Below, piece after piece: positions 48,149-56,613 of a DNA stretch of 64,000 bases (position 1 is its first letter; each line of letters starts with the position of its first letter). The notes under the pieces were generated by a model. That model was not told where the DNA came from. It searched no databases and worked only from the letters and a program-made list of their open reading frames with translations. The DNA is from Hyphomicrobium album. GTDB lineage: Bacteria > Pseudomonadota > Alphaproteobacteria > Rhizobiales > Hyphomicrobiaceae. The DNA lies in the NCBI RefSeq assembly GCF_009708035.1, contig NZ_WMBQ01000003.1:1-64000 (forward strand), read 5' to 3'. The translations under genes were made by a program, and so were the position numbers.

Positions 48149-48180
48149 CTGGCGCCGGATCCGCACGGGTCCGGCGCCAG
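48149..48180 (-). terminator. 11-bp perfect hairpin downstream of small membrane protein
   Basis: CTGGCGCCGGA at 48149-48159 pairs perfectly with TCCGGCGCCAG at 48170-48180 around a 10-nt loop. It begins 7 bp beyond the stop of the minus-strand 72-aa gene. No T run follows, so it may be a terminator-like stem or an mRNA-stabilising structure. Confidence 0.6.
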
Positions 48181-48187
48181 ACTGCTG

Positions 48188-48406
48188 CTAGGGGCGGCGG
48201 CTCACCAACGAGCCGATGAGCGCGATGGCGATCATCACCGGAAGCGCGATCAGCACCACCGCGCCGATGGTCAGCGCAATCCCCACGAAAACAAAGGCGA
48301 GGAAGAAGAAGGCGGCGATCGCGCCGAGGACGACTCCGAGCGCCAGCAGCCACGCCCGCCAACCGGAGACGACGGTCGTCCGGCCATTCTTTTCGACGAC
48401 AAGCAT
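48188..48406 (-). CDS. small membrane protein, 72 aa
   Basis: A CGGAGC ribosome-binding site precedes ATG 48406. The 72-aa product has a short polar N-terminus (VVEKNGRTTVVSGW) and two hydrophobic segments (LLALGVVLGAIAAFFFLAFV and VGIALTIGAVVLIALPVMIA) that form a likely helical hairpin, ending in SRRP. No family with a known function is recognised. It lies between the tRNA and the haem uptake operon and shows no link to either. Confidence 0.65.
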   Translation of the reverse strand: MLVVEKNGRTTVVSGWRAWLLALGVVLGAIAAFFFLAFVFVGIALTIGAVVLIALPVMIAIALIGSLVSRRP

Positions 48407-48502
48407 GCAGATGCTCCGTGCCAGTAGGCCGTTGTCAGCGCGCATGGTCGTGATCGGCGGCGCCAGCGTCAAGGCCCGAGCCCCGCATGCTTCGAAACAG
48501 AC

Positions 48503-49303
48503 CTAGTGGCTGTGGAAGGCGTGCGGCAGCACGAAGGGGATGCCCTGTGCGGGCGTGACGTTGATACGCACATCGCAGCCGTAGACGCGCGACAGAAGCT
48601 CGTCGCAAAACACGTCCTGCGCCGTGCCGCGTGCCGCCACGCGTCCCTGGCTGAGCAACACCAGCTCGTCGGCAAATACGGCGGCGAGATTGAGGTCATG
48701 CAGGATCGCGAGCACCGCTCGCCCCGCCCGCGCCTGGCGCCGCGCTTCCTCGAGAACGACGCCCTGATGGGCGAGATCGAGGTTGGCGGTCGGCTCGTCG
48801 AGCAGCAGAACCGAGGGCTCGCAGCCCGGGCGCTCGGCGATGGCGAGCTGCAGGAGTGCGCGCGCGATGTGCACCCGCTGGCGCTCGCCGCCCGACAGAT
48901 GCGTGAACAGCCGGTTCTCGAGTGCCGACAGTCCGACGGTGCGGATGCAGTCCGAGGCGGCACGCGCGATGTGCGCCGGCGGCTCGACGAAGCCCGGAAC
49001 GGTCGCGCCGAGCATGACGACTTCGCGCACGGTGAAAGGGAACGACAATGCCGTCGATTGCGGCACAACGGCCCGCCGACGGGCGAGCTCGGCTGCCGTG
49101 TAGGTGGCGAGAGGGCGGCCATCGAGTGCGACGGTGCCCGACGTCGCTTTGAGCTCGCCGGACAACAGGCGCAGCAGCGTGGACTTGCCGGCGCCGTTGG
49201 GACCGACGAGTGCCACCAGCCGTCCCGGCCGGACCGAGAGGTCGATATCGGAGACCAGCGTCTTGCCGTTGACGACGAACGTGGCTGCGCGCGCACTCAG
49301 CAT
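48503..49303 (-). CDS. hmuV: haem ABC transporter ATP-binding protein HmuV
   Basis: From ATG 49303 this is a 266-aa ABC ATPase. Walker A is GPNGAGKST (residues 34-42), the signature is LSGGERQRVHIARALLQ, Walker B is VLLLDEPTANLDLAH, and the H loop is ILHDLNLA. It powers haem import through HmuU. The Gln-containing VVPQSTALSFPFTVREVV segment fits the FecE/HmuV group. It is the last gene of hemP-hmuT-hmuU-hmuV, 4 bp after hmuU. Confidence 0.93.
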   Translation of the reverse strand: MLSARAATFVVNGKTLVSDIDLSVRPGRLVALVGPNGAGKSTLLRLLSGELKATSGTVALDGRPLATYTAAELARRRAVVPQSTALSFPFTVREVVMLGATVPGFVEPPAHIARAASDCIRTVGLSALENRLFTHLSGGERQRVHIARALLQLAIAERPGCEPSVLLLDEPTANLDLAHQGVVLEEARRQARAGRAVLAILHDLNLAAVFADELVLLSQGRVAARGTAQDVFCDELLSRVYGCDVRINVTPAQGIPFVLPHAFHSH

Positions 49304-49307
49304 GTCG

Positions 49308-50399
49308 CTACTCCATGCCGCCAATGCCGCGCCGCAAGACGAGGTGCAGGAAGACCGGTGCGCCAATCGCAGCCATGACGATGCCGATCGGCAGCTCGGC
49401 GGGCCGCACGATCATGCGCGCGACAATGTCGGCGACGAGCATCAGCACGGCGCCGAGCAGCGCGCTGCCCGGCAGAACGACGCGGTGATCGGGCCCGGCC
49501 AACAGCCGCACGACATGGGGCACGACGATGCCGGCGAAGCCGATGACACCGGCGACGGCCACGGCGGCGCCCACCGAGGCTGCGGTCGCCACGACGACTG
49601 CGCGTTTGGTCCGTTCGACGTCGATGCCGAGGTGAAAAGCTTCCGCCTCGCCGAGCAGGAACCCGTTTAGGCCTCGGATCAGCCGCGGCGTGATGATCAC
49701 GACGAGGATCGCAAACGGCAGCACCGCAAGCACCTTCGGCCAGTTCGATCCGCCGAGGCTGCCCATCATCCAGAGCGTCAGATCGCGCAGCTCGCGGTCG
49801 TCGCTGGCAAAGGCGATGAGACCGGTCAGCGAGGCAGCGAGCGCGCCGACGGCGATGCCGGCGAGCAGCAGCGTGCCGACCATGAGCTGGCCGTGCCGCC
49901 CGGCGACGGCAACAAGGACGCCGGTGGTCACCGCGCCGCCGAGGAAGGCGGCGACGGGGAGTGCGTAGACGCCAAACGGTGCCAGGATCGGCGCGGCAAT
50001 GCCGTTGGCGAGGGCGATTGTCGCCACCGCCGCCAAGGCCGCGCCCGACGACACGCCTATGAGGCCGGGATCGGCGAGCGGATTGCGAAACAGTCCCTGC
50101 ATCATTGCGCCGGCGATGGCGAGGCTCGCTCCGACGAAGATGGCAAGCAGCGTGCGCGGCAGGCGTATATCGATGAGCACGAGCTGCTCGCGCGCGGCGG
50201 CGCTGTCGGCCGGGAAACCGAGCGCGGAGGCGATGGCGCGCGGCAACGACGACAGGGTGATGCCGGTCGGGCCAAGCGACAGCGAGGCGATGGCGGCAAT
50301 TGCCAGAAGCACCGCCGCGCCGACGATCAGCTGCGTTGGACTCAGCCTTTGCACGCCCTCGGTACGCTGCGCGTGCAGAGGCAGAGCGTCATCGGTCAT
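49308..50399 (-). CDS. hmuU: haem ABC transporter permease HmuU
   Basis: This 363-aa FecCD-family permease has about nine or ten membrane helices. Family marks include the ISSGAALGA-like loop (LIGVSSGAALAAV), AGAMMQGLFRNPLADPGL and the cytoplasmic coupling helix near LLGEAEAFHLGIDVER. The end IGAPVFLHLVLRR is typical of FecCD permeases. Its start overlaps hmuT by 4 bp. It passes haem delivered by HmuT across the inner membrane. Confidence 0.94.
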   Translation of the reverse strand: MTDDALPLHAQRTEGVQRLSPTQLIVGAAVLLAIAAIASLSLGPTGITLSSLPRAIASALGFPADSAAAREQLVLIDIRLPRTLLAIFVGASLAIAGAMMQGLFRNPLADPGLIGVSSGAALAAVATIALANGIAAPILAPFGVYALPVAAFLGGAVTTGVLVAVAGRHGQLMVGTLLLAGIAVGALAASLTGLIAFASDDRELRDLTLWMMGSLGGSNWPKVLAVLPFAILVVIITPRLIRGLNGFLLGEAEAFHLGIDVERTKRAVVVATAASVGAAVAVAGVIGFAGIVVPHVVRLLAGPDHRVVLPGSALLGAVLMLVADIVARMIVRPAELPIGIVMAAIGAPVFLHLVLRRGIGGME

Positions 50400-51331
50400 T
50401 CGGACGAACTCGCACGCTTCTGAGCCAGCTCCGGATAGAGCGCTATCATGAGCTCACGCGCTGCGCGCGCGCAACGCGGGCCGAAGCCGAGAAGATAAAG
50501 GCCGTTCATCTCGATGACCTGGTGATTCTGCAGCGCCGGGCTGCCCTGCAGGCTCTTCACGGTGGCGATGTGGGCAGACGGCGGCCCATTGCGGCCGTGC
50601 TGCATGGTTACGATGGCGTCGGGTGCCAGCTCGACGGCGGCCTCGTCGGCGAGCGGCTTATAGCCCTGCGCGCCTGCCGCGACATTCTCGCCACCGGCGA
50701 GCTTGATCATCGCGTCGGCGCTCGTGCCGGAACCGCCGATCGTGGCGCGGCCGTTCTGCACACTCAAGATGAAGAGAGCGCGCTTCGGTTTGCCGATCTT
50801 GCTGCGCTGCTCGGCGAGCAAAGCGAAATCGTTCTCGATGTCCTTCGCCAGCGCATCACCGGCCGCTTGTGCGCCGACGACCGAGGCGATGAAGCGGATC
50901 TTGGCGGCGACGCCTTCGGGTGTTTGGGTGTCGGGAACCTCGATATACGGAATCGACGACGCCTTCAGCACCGCGACGACAGGCGGCGGGCCGGCATCCT
51001 TGCCGGCGATGATGAGTGACGGGTTGGTCGACAATACGCCCTCCGACGACAGCGCGCGCAAGTAGCCGACGTTGGCCTTGGTCTTCAGGGCCTCATCCGG
51101 AAACTGGCTGGTCGAGTCGACAGCGATGATCTTGTCGTCGGCCTTCAGCGCATAGAGGATTTCGGTGACGTCGCCGCCGATCGACAGGATGCGCGACGTG
51201 TCGGCGACCTTGACCTGCCGGCCACTCGCATCGGTGATCATCTGCTCGGCGCGCGCAACCGAGAGGAGCGCGGCGCCAGTGAGAAGCGCGGCGCAAATCA
51301 TCGCCAGGCGCAATGCACGGATGTCAGTCAT
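50396..51331 (-). CDS. hmuT: periplasmic haem-binding protein HmuT
   Basis: This 311-aa solute-binding protein has a signal peptide (AMICAALLTGAALLSVARAE). A class III periplasmic-binding fold follows: ILSIGGDVTEILYALKADDKIIAVDSTS, VGYLRALSSEGVLSTNPSLII and the second lobe from about residue 170. The tyrosine in VGYLRALS is a probable haem ligand, as in other HmuT/ShuT proteins. It is 6 bp after hemP and overlaps hmuU. Confidence 0.93.
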   Translation of the reverse strand: MTDIRALRLAMICAALLTGAALLSVARAEQMITDASGRQVKVADTSRILSIGGDVTEILYALKADDKIIAVDSTSQFPDEALKTKANVGYLRALSSEGVLSTNPSLIIAGKDAGPPPVVAVLKASSIPYIEVPDTQTPEGVAAKIRFIASVVGAQAAGDALAKDIENDFALLAEQRSKIGKPKRALFILSVQNGRATIGGSGTSADAMIKLAGGENVAAGAQGYKPLADEAAVELAPDAIVTMQHGRNGPPSAHIATVKSLQGSPALQNHQVIEMNGLYLLGFGPRCARAARELMIALYPELAQKRASSSE

Positions 51332-51337
51332 GGGGCC

Positions 51338-51526
51338 TCACTTCGTCAGAATGAGTTTGCCGTTCGCGGTGATACGCAGCCGATAGTCCTGTCCATCGTG
51401 CTCGAGTATGGCTTCGCGGCCGCCTTGCAACAGTTCGGCGACGATAACGCGCACTTTCCTGTCACTGGTCTCATGGGTTTCTGAAATTGCGTTGGCGCGA
51501 TAGCGCTCTTCGGCGGCGGTCGTCAT
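51338..51526 (-). CDS. hemP: haem uptake protein HemP (HmuP)
   Basis: This 62-aa protein of the HemP family has the conserved core [39 protein letters not shown]; the C-terminal [15 protein letters not shown] half is diagnostic. In Bradyrhizobium and Sinorhizobium HmuP is a co-activator of haem-uptake genes. It heads the hemP-hmuTUV operon, directly downstream of the iron-box region shared with the receptor gene. Confidence 0.92.
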   Translation of the reverse strand: MTTAAEERYRANAISETHETSDRKVRVIVAELLQGGREAILEHDGQDYRLRITANGKLILTK

Positions 51527-51624
51527 GACCTGCGCTCCATCATTCTTGGGCTGCCTCGAAATGTGCGCCGCGCTATATCCGCCACCCTAAGCGGGATGTG
51601 ACAGGTGTGCGGCAATCACATTGT

Positions 51625-51639
51625 TGACTCTATTAGTCA
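51625..51639. promoter_or_regulatory. probable RirA iron-responsive operator (IRO box)
   Basis: TGACTCTATTAGTCA fits TGA-N9-TCA, the iron-responsive operator recognised by RirA in Rhizobiales. Its arms TGACT/AGTCA are perfectly inverted. It lies between hemP (start 51526) and the haem receptor (start 51786), so one site could control both directions. A later CCCGG/CCGGG stem near 51662-51677 is in the receptor leader. Confidence 0.7.
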
Positions 51640-51785
51640 TAAAAGAGTAGCTTGCACAAGCCCGGTCTAACCCGGGTGTTGCGTACGCCTCCTGTCGAGG
51701 CGACGTGTAAGGCAAGCCCGCCAAGTACGCGTTCGTCGTGCGTGAGCCAGCCAGCCCTTGGTACCAGTAGGGGGGTGGCTGAGTT

Positions 51786-54158
51786 ATGTTTGCGCGTAGC
51801 GAAAGTGTGCGTCCGTGTGCCGAGTTCGAGTTCCGTGCACCGGAACCAGAGCGAGACGATCCGAGAAAGCATAGCGACGGAAAGCCTGAGCGCCCCCGTA
51901 CTCCCGGCGCTTCAGGGAAGGGACCGATCGCTCGGACACTGCTTCTTCTCGGCGTGTCGGCGATCGCGGCCGCCGCTGCCAGCGAGGCCCTCGCGCAAGA
52001 TGCGCAGCTGCCCCCCCTGACCGTCGAAGGCACCAAGCCCGCCGCCAAGAAGAAGGCGGCAGCGAAGAAGGCTCCGACCGCTGCGCCTGCGGCGGTGGCA
52101 CCGGCTCCCATGGCCGCGCCGACGACCGCAGCTGCTAAAGCAGTGGCTCCGTCTGAGGTGCCCTATACCGTTCCCGCCGGCGTGAGTGTCGTTACCGGTG
52201 AAGAGCTCGCGACGTACGGCAATGGAAGCCTAGATGACGCGCTGCGGGCGCAGCCGGGCACGTTTACCCGCATGAGCCCGCAAAACGCGGGTCTCGCCGT
52301 CAACATCCGCGGCTTCGAAGGCTCCGGCCGTGTGAACACCAACATTGACGGCGTGCGGCAGAATTTCCGCTTCACCGGCCACGAAGCACAGGGCTTCGCC
52401 TACATCGATCCCTCGCTCATCGCCGGCATCGAGATCGAGCGGGGCGCCGTCTCGACGGCTGGCGGCGCGGGTGCGCTTGCCGGCGCGGCCAATCTGCGCA
52501 CGCTGGATGTGCAGGACATCCTGCTGCCGGGGCAGACGGTCGGCGGATTGACGAGCACCACTTGGGGCACAAATAGCCAGCGATTCACGGGGCTGGCGGC
52601 CGCCGCAGCGCAGAGCGCCGGTGTCGGCATCGCTGGAGCGGTCGGCAGGCGTAACCCGGCCGACTACGAAAATGGTAACGGCGTCACCGTGCCCTTGACG
52701 TTCCAGGATCTCTATTCAGGGCTGTTCAAGGCCAACTTCCAGATCAACGAGGAGAACTCGCTGCGCTTCGGCGGCGTGTTCTACAACAACGACTTCTTCG
52801 CCAACTCGTACTACCAGCAGGTGATCTCGAACACCTTCACGGCGAAGTACGCCTACAAGCCCATCGACAACGACCTCATAGACTTCAGGTTGAACGGCTA
52901 CCGCAACGAAGTGACGATGAAATACGGCACGGACGCCAGCCCGACGGTCGGCACCCCGCCGCAGGGATCCTCGTGGGGCCGTGTCATGGACGATGACGGT
53001 TGGGGCTTCGACGTTTCGAACGTCTCGCGTTTTCGTCTAGGCGGCGTTCTCGTGCGATCAGAGTACGGCTATGAATATTTTCGCGATGATGTCGACGCCT
53101 ACAATCGCTATCAGCCAGCCGCGCTCGGCGGTGTAAATCCGTCGGGCACTTCCAGCATCGGTGGCGCGTTCTCGGAGACGACCTTCTCGCAAGGCATCTT
53201 CGATTTCATCGCCGGCTTGCGCTACGACACCTACACATTGAACGGCAGTGGCACGCTGGTCACGCCGCTCCCACCGCTCCCCGTCGGACCATATACGGTT
53301 GACCGATCGGAAGGCGGCTTCAGCCCCAAGCTGACGTTGTCGGCCAAGCCGTACACCTGGTTCCAGCCGTACGTGACGTATTCGCAGACGTTCCGCGCGC
53401 CGACGATTTCGGAGACGCTTGCCGGCGGGTCGCATCCTGGTGCCACCACTTTTGCATTTCAGGCCAATCCATTCCTTGAGTCTGAAAGCCAGGAAGGCTG
53501 GGAGTTCGGATTTAATACGGCCTATGACGGCGCGATCGTGAGGGACGACATTTTCCGGCTCAAGGCCGACTACTTTACTATGGGTATCGAGAACTACATC
53601 ACCGCCTGCCCCGCCCCTGGCGGCGCGGTCTATTTCTGCAACGCAGCCGGCGAATCTACCGTGCAAGGCGTGGAGCTGCAGAGCATGTACGACGCCGGCT
53701 ACGTGTTTGCTGGCGCAAGCTACACGTATACGCATACCGACCTACCTTCACAGACCGCGGGCTTCGGCGCTCCGAACTACGTGCCCGAACACACCGCAAT
53801 CGGATCGCTTGGTGTGCGTCTGTTGGCGAGGAAGCTTACATTGGGCGGTCGCGTGTCCTACTTCTCGGAGACGGACGTGGGCGCAGTGAACAGCACGCCC
53901 GGCCCCGGCCAGCCGCCGCCGTATGCATCGCGCTTTATGCCGGGCTACACAGTGGTCGACTTCTTCTCTAACTATACGTTCAGCGAAAACTTGGACGTGG
54001 GTCTGAACGTGAACAACCTCTTCGACGAGGACTACACCCCCGCTTTGTCGACGACGTTTACATCGCCAAGCGGACAGTGCTTTGGTTCGAACTCTCCAGG
54101 TTGCAACACGACGGGTATCGGACGCACGGTCTATCTGACAGCCAAAGCGCGGTTCTAA
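51786..54158 (+). CDS. hmuR: TonB-dependent haem/haemoglobin receptor
   Basis: This 790-aa outer-membrane receptor has a signal peptide near residues 47-71 (IARTLLLLGVSAIAAAAASEALAQ) and a TonB box (LPPLTVEGT). An Ala/Lys/Pro linker then precedes the plug (from VSVVTGEELATYGNGSLDD, NIRGFEGSGRVNTNIDGVRQ). The barrel includes FRAPTISETLAGGSHPG, close to the FRAP motif of haem receptors, and ends LTAKARF. The plug motif NIDGVRQ fits the haemoglobin/transferrin/lactoferrin receptor family. The 45 residues before the signal and the 40-residue KA-rich linker are unusual. Flanking hmu genes confirm the substrate class. Confidence 0.93.
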   Translation: MFARSESVRPCAEFEFRAPEPERDDPRKHSDGKPERPRTPGASGKGPIARTLLLLGVSAIAAAAASEALAQDAQLPPLTVEGTKPAAKKKAAAKKAPTAAPAAVAPAPMAAPTTAAAKAVAPSEVPYTVPAGVSVVTGEELATYGNGSLDDALRAQPGTFTRMSPQNAGLAVNIRGFEGSGRVNTNIDGVRQNFRFTGHEAQGFAYIDPSLIAGIEIERGAVSTAGGAGALAGAANLRTLDVQDILLPGQTVGGLTSTTWGTNSQRFTGLAAAAAQSAGVGIAGAVGRRNPADYENGNGVTVPLTFQDLYSGLFKANFQINEENSLRFGGVFYNNDFFANSYYQQVISNTFTAKYAYKPIDNDLIDFRLNGYRNEVTMKYGTDASPTVGTPPQGSSWGRVMDDDGWGFDVSNVSRFRLGGVLVRSEYGYEYFRDDVDAYNRYQPAALGGVNPSGTSSIGGAFSETTFSQGIFDFIAGLRYDTYTLNGSGTLVTPLPPLPVGPYTVDRSEGGFSPKLTLSAKPYTWFQPYVTYSQTFRAPTISETLAGGSHPGATTFAFQANPFLESESQEGWEFGFNTAYDGAIVRDDIFRLKADYFTMGIENYITACPAPGGAVYFCNAAGESTVQGVELQSMYDAGYVFAGASYTYTHTDLPSQTAGFGAPNYVPEHTAIGSLGVRLLARKLTLGGRVSYFSETDVGAVNSTPGPGQPPPYASRFMPGYTVVDFFSNYTFSENLDVGLNVNNLFDEDYTPALSTTFTSPSGQCFGSNSPGCNTTGIGRTVYLTAKARF

Positions 54159-54284
54159 TTCGACACGGCCGCTGCTTGGGTGAAGGCCGACTATTGAGAC
54201 CGGTGTCGGCGGATGGCAGCATCCGCCGACACGCATTTCATCTAGCCCGTGTGGGCGAGGCCACCTGCAAGGAAGGAAAGCAAC

Positions 54285-54629
54285 ATGTTTATCGCCATGA
54301 ACCGGTTCAAAGTGCTGAAGGGCAGCGAGCAGGATTTCGAGCACGTGTGGCTCAGCCGCGAGACGCATCTCGGCGAGATGCCGGGCTTCATCGTGTTCCA
54401 CCTCTTGAAGGGTCCGGAGCGCGAGGACCACGTGCTTTATTCTTCGCACACGATGTGGGCCTCGCACGCCGACTTCGAGGCGTGGACCAAGTCCGAGCAG
54501 TTCCGCAAGGCGCACGCCCGCGCGGGCGGCAACAAGCCGCTCTATCTCGGGCATCCCGAGTTCGAGGGCTTCACGGTGCTGCAGGAGGAGAAGGCGGACG
54601 GCTCTACGCGCACTCAGGCGGCCGAGTAA
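54285..54629 (+). CDS. IsdG-type haem-degrading monooxygenase
   Basis: This 114-aa protein of the antibiotic-biosynthesis-monooxygenase fold has a strong AAGGAAGG ribosome-binding site before ATG 54285. The haem-oxygenase triad of IsdG/MhuD enzymes is present in register: Asn6, Trp67 and His77. GEMPGFIVFHLL and the FEAWTKSEQF helix also fit. It should open the haem ring to free iron after import, as HmuQ/HmuD do in Bradyrhizobium. It stands between the receptor and HutX genes. Confidence 0.9.
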   Translation: MFIAMNRFKVLKGSEQDFEHVWLSRETHLGEMPGFIVFHLLKGPEREDHVLYSSHTMWASHADFEAWTKSEQFRKAHARAGGNKPLYLGHPEFEGFTVLQEEKADGSTRTQAAE

Positions 54630-54642
54630 GAGAGAGTCGAAC

Positions 54643-55146
54643 ATGAACACGGAAGTCGAAGAGCGGCCGTCACTGGTCGCGCGCATTGCCGCCGCACCCG
54701 GCGAGTTGCTCGAGCAGATCGCCCGCGAATACGGCGTCAGTACGCTCGAGGTCGTGCGCAACCTGCCTGCGGAGCAGGGAACGGTGGCGCCGGGCGAAGC
54801 TTTCGCCGACATCATGCAGGACATCACCACCTGGGGCGATATCCTGTTCCTCATCCACAATGCCGACATCGTGCTCGAGTGCACCGGCAGCCTGCCGCCG
54901 GGCAGCTTCGGGCACGGCTATTTCAACATCCACGGCGAGAGCCCGATCGGCGGCCACATCAAGGCCGACAACTGCAAGTCGATCGCCTTCGTGGCGCGGG
55001 GTGCCAAGCGCATCTCGATGTCGGTGCAGTTCTTCAATGCCGCCGGTGACGCGATGTTCAAGATCTTCGTCGGGCGCGACGAAAAGCGCGAGCTGAAGCC
55101 GGAGCAGGTGCAGAAGTTCGAGGTTCTGCGCGCCCGCTACGCCTGA
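54643..55146 (+). CDS. hutX: cytosolic haem carrier HutX/ChuX-like
   Basis: This 167-aa protein of the HutX/ChuX family has the N-terminal helical part [19 protein letters not shown] and a beta domain with [50 protein letters not shown] and [12 protein letters not shown]. The family traffics haem to degrading enzymes in the cytosol. It begins 13 bp after the haem monooxygenase gene and is surely co-transcribed with it. There is no separate HmuS gene in the locus. Confidence 0.93.
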   Translation: MNTEVEERPSLVARIAAAPGELLEQIAREYGVSTLEVVRNLPAEQGTVAPGEAFADIMQDITTWGDILFLIHNADIVLECTGSLPPGSFGHGYFNIHGESPIGGHIKADNCKSIAFVARGAKRISMSVQFFNAAGDAMFKIFVGRDEKRELKPEQVQKFEVLRARYA

Positions 55147-55210
55147 CGCTCCCTCGTACGGCGTTTACGAGGCACTACCCACCAACGCGAACCTCGGGTA
55201 TGGGCTGGCC

Positions 55211-55618
55211 ATGAGCCAGCCCATTCTGCTTGTGGCCGCCGCCGCTATCGTCGATGTCGACAACCGCATCCTCATCACGCGCCGCCCCCCGGGCCGGTCG
55301 ATGGCGGGGCTGTGGGAGTTTCCCGGCGGCAAGGTCGAGGCCGGCGAGACGCCCGAAGTGGCACTGCGGCGCGAGCTCTTCGAGGAGCTCGGCATCGACG
55401 TCTGCCCGACGTGCCTGCACCCGGTGACGTTCGCCAGCCATTCGTACGAGAAGTTTCACCTGCTGATGCCGCTTTATCTCTGCCGCCAGTGGGATGGCAC
55501 GGTCGAACCGCGCGAGGGGCAGGAGATCGCCTGGGTGCGGCCGCTGCGTCTCAAGGACTACCCGATGCCGCCGGCCGACGAGCCGCTGATCGCGCCACTG
55601 CGCGACCTCCTCGGCTGA
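55211..55618 (+). CDS. mutT: 8-oxo-dGTP diphosphatase MutT (Nudix)
   Basis: This 135-aa Nudix hydrolase has the box [20 protein letters not shown] with LG after it (about residues 40-61), matching GX5EX7REUXEEXGU. The N-terminal strand [20 protein letters not shown] and the [21 protein letters not shown] end are typical of MutT. It removes oxidised dGTP from the nucleotide pool. It follows hutX by 64 bp and converges on the methyltransferase gene. Confidence 0.92.
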   Translation: MSQPILLVAAAAIVDVDNRILITRRPPGRSMAGLWEFPGGKVEAGETPEVALRRELFEELGIDVCPTCLHPVTFASHSYEKFHLLMPLYLCRQWDGTVEPREGQEIAWVRPLRLKDYPMPPADEPLIAPLRDLLG

Positions 55619-55621
55619 GCG

Positions 55622-56575
55622 CTACTCTTTGAGCTTTCCCTCTTTGACGCCGAGCGCATCGGCAAGCCGCGTCTGTGCCGATCCGGGGCGAAGCGGCTTT
55701 GGCTGGCTCTCGTCCGGCGCCCAGGCCGTGAGCGTGACGATCTCGAAGGTCGCCGGTACCCGCCCGTCGGCTGCCCCGAAGCGATCAGCGTAGATTTCAG
55801 CGGCGCGCAGGACGAGGCCACGCGTCACCGGCTGACGGCGGCGCGCGACCAGCATGTTGCTCGCACCCATCGCCTTGATCTCGTGCATGAGCGACAAGGG
55901 ATCGGCATAGGTGACGGTGACCGTCTCGGAATCGACCACCGGTAAGGCGAAGCCGGCGCGCTGCAAAAGTCCACCCAAGTCGCGCACGTCGGCGAAGGGA
56001 GCAACGCGCGGCGAGGCGCCCCCGCTGATCTCAGCTTCCGCCGCGAGCCACGCATCGCGAAGCTCGTGCAATGTCGCGCCACCAAGCAGCGCCGCCAGCA
56101 GCAGGCCATCGGGCCTGAGGGCGCGGCGCATCTGCACGAGCGTGCCCGGCAGATCGTTGACGAGCTGCAGCGACAATGCCGACACGATGAGATCGATTGA
56201 GGCATCGGCGAAGGGTAGTGCCTCCTCGTCGGCGACGACGCGCATGTCGACGGCGTCGGTGAGAAGCTGCGCAGTCGAGTCGACGTCGACGATGCGTTCG
56301 ATGCCGGCCAGCCCGCGGAGGCGCCGCGAGAGCAGCCCGTGATGCGCGCCGACGTTCACCGCAAGCGGAAAGCGCCGCTGCACGATGCCCAGACGATCCG
56401 CGAGCTCATTGGCAACGCGTGCCAGGAGAAAGTCATGCTGCGCCGCAGCGCCGACCACGCGTCTCCAGCGTTGAGCCAGTAGTGCGCGGTCGAATATGCG
56501 GACGGGGTCGGGCGGGGGCAATGCAGGCTTCCGGAACGATGCGTGCTCGCGGTGGGTGCGGGGCCGCGCTACCAT
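55622..56575 (-). CDS. SAM-dependent methyltransferase (NDUFAF5/BioC-like)
   Basis: This 317-aa protein starts at ATG 56575. The N-terminal IFDRALLAQRW and the core LAVNVGAHHGLLSRRLRG, VVADEEALPFADASIDLIVSALSLQLVNDL and MRRALRPDGLLLAALLGG identify a class I methyltransferase of the type related to mitochondrial NDUFAF5 and to BioC. Motif I reads NVGAHHG in place of the usual GxGxG, as known in this subgroup. Its role in respiratory complex I assembly is only a family analogy. It is divergent from comF. Confidence 0.85.
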   Translation of the reverse strand: MVARPRTHREHASFRKPALPPPDPVRIFDRALLAQRWRRVVGAAAQHDFLLARVANELADRLGIVQRRFPLAVNVGAHHGLLSRRLRGLAGIERIVDVDSTAQLLTDAVDMRVVADEEALPFADASIDLIVSALSLQLVNDLPGTLVQMRRALRPDGLLLAALLGGATLHELRDAWLAAEAEISGGASPRVAPFADVRDLGGLLQRAGFALPVVDSETVTVTYADPLSLMHEIKAMGASNMLVARRRQPVTRGLVLRAAEIYADRFGAADGRVPATFEIVTLTAWAPDESQPKPLRPGSAQTRLADALGVKEGKLKE

Positions 56576-56613
56576 GCTCGCTCGAGGGGCACTTGGCCAG
56601 CTGAACGGGCAAC

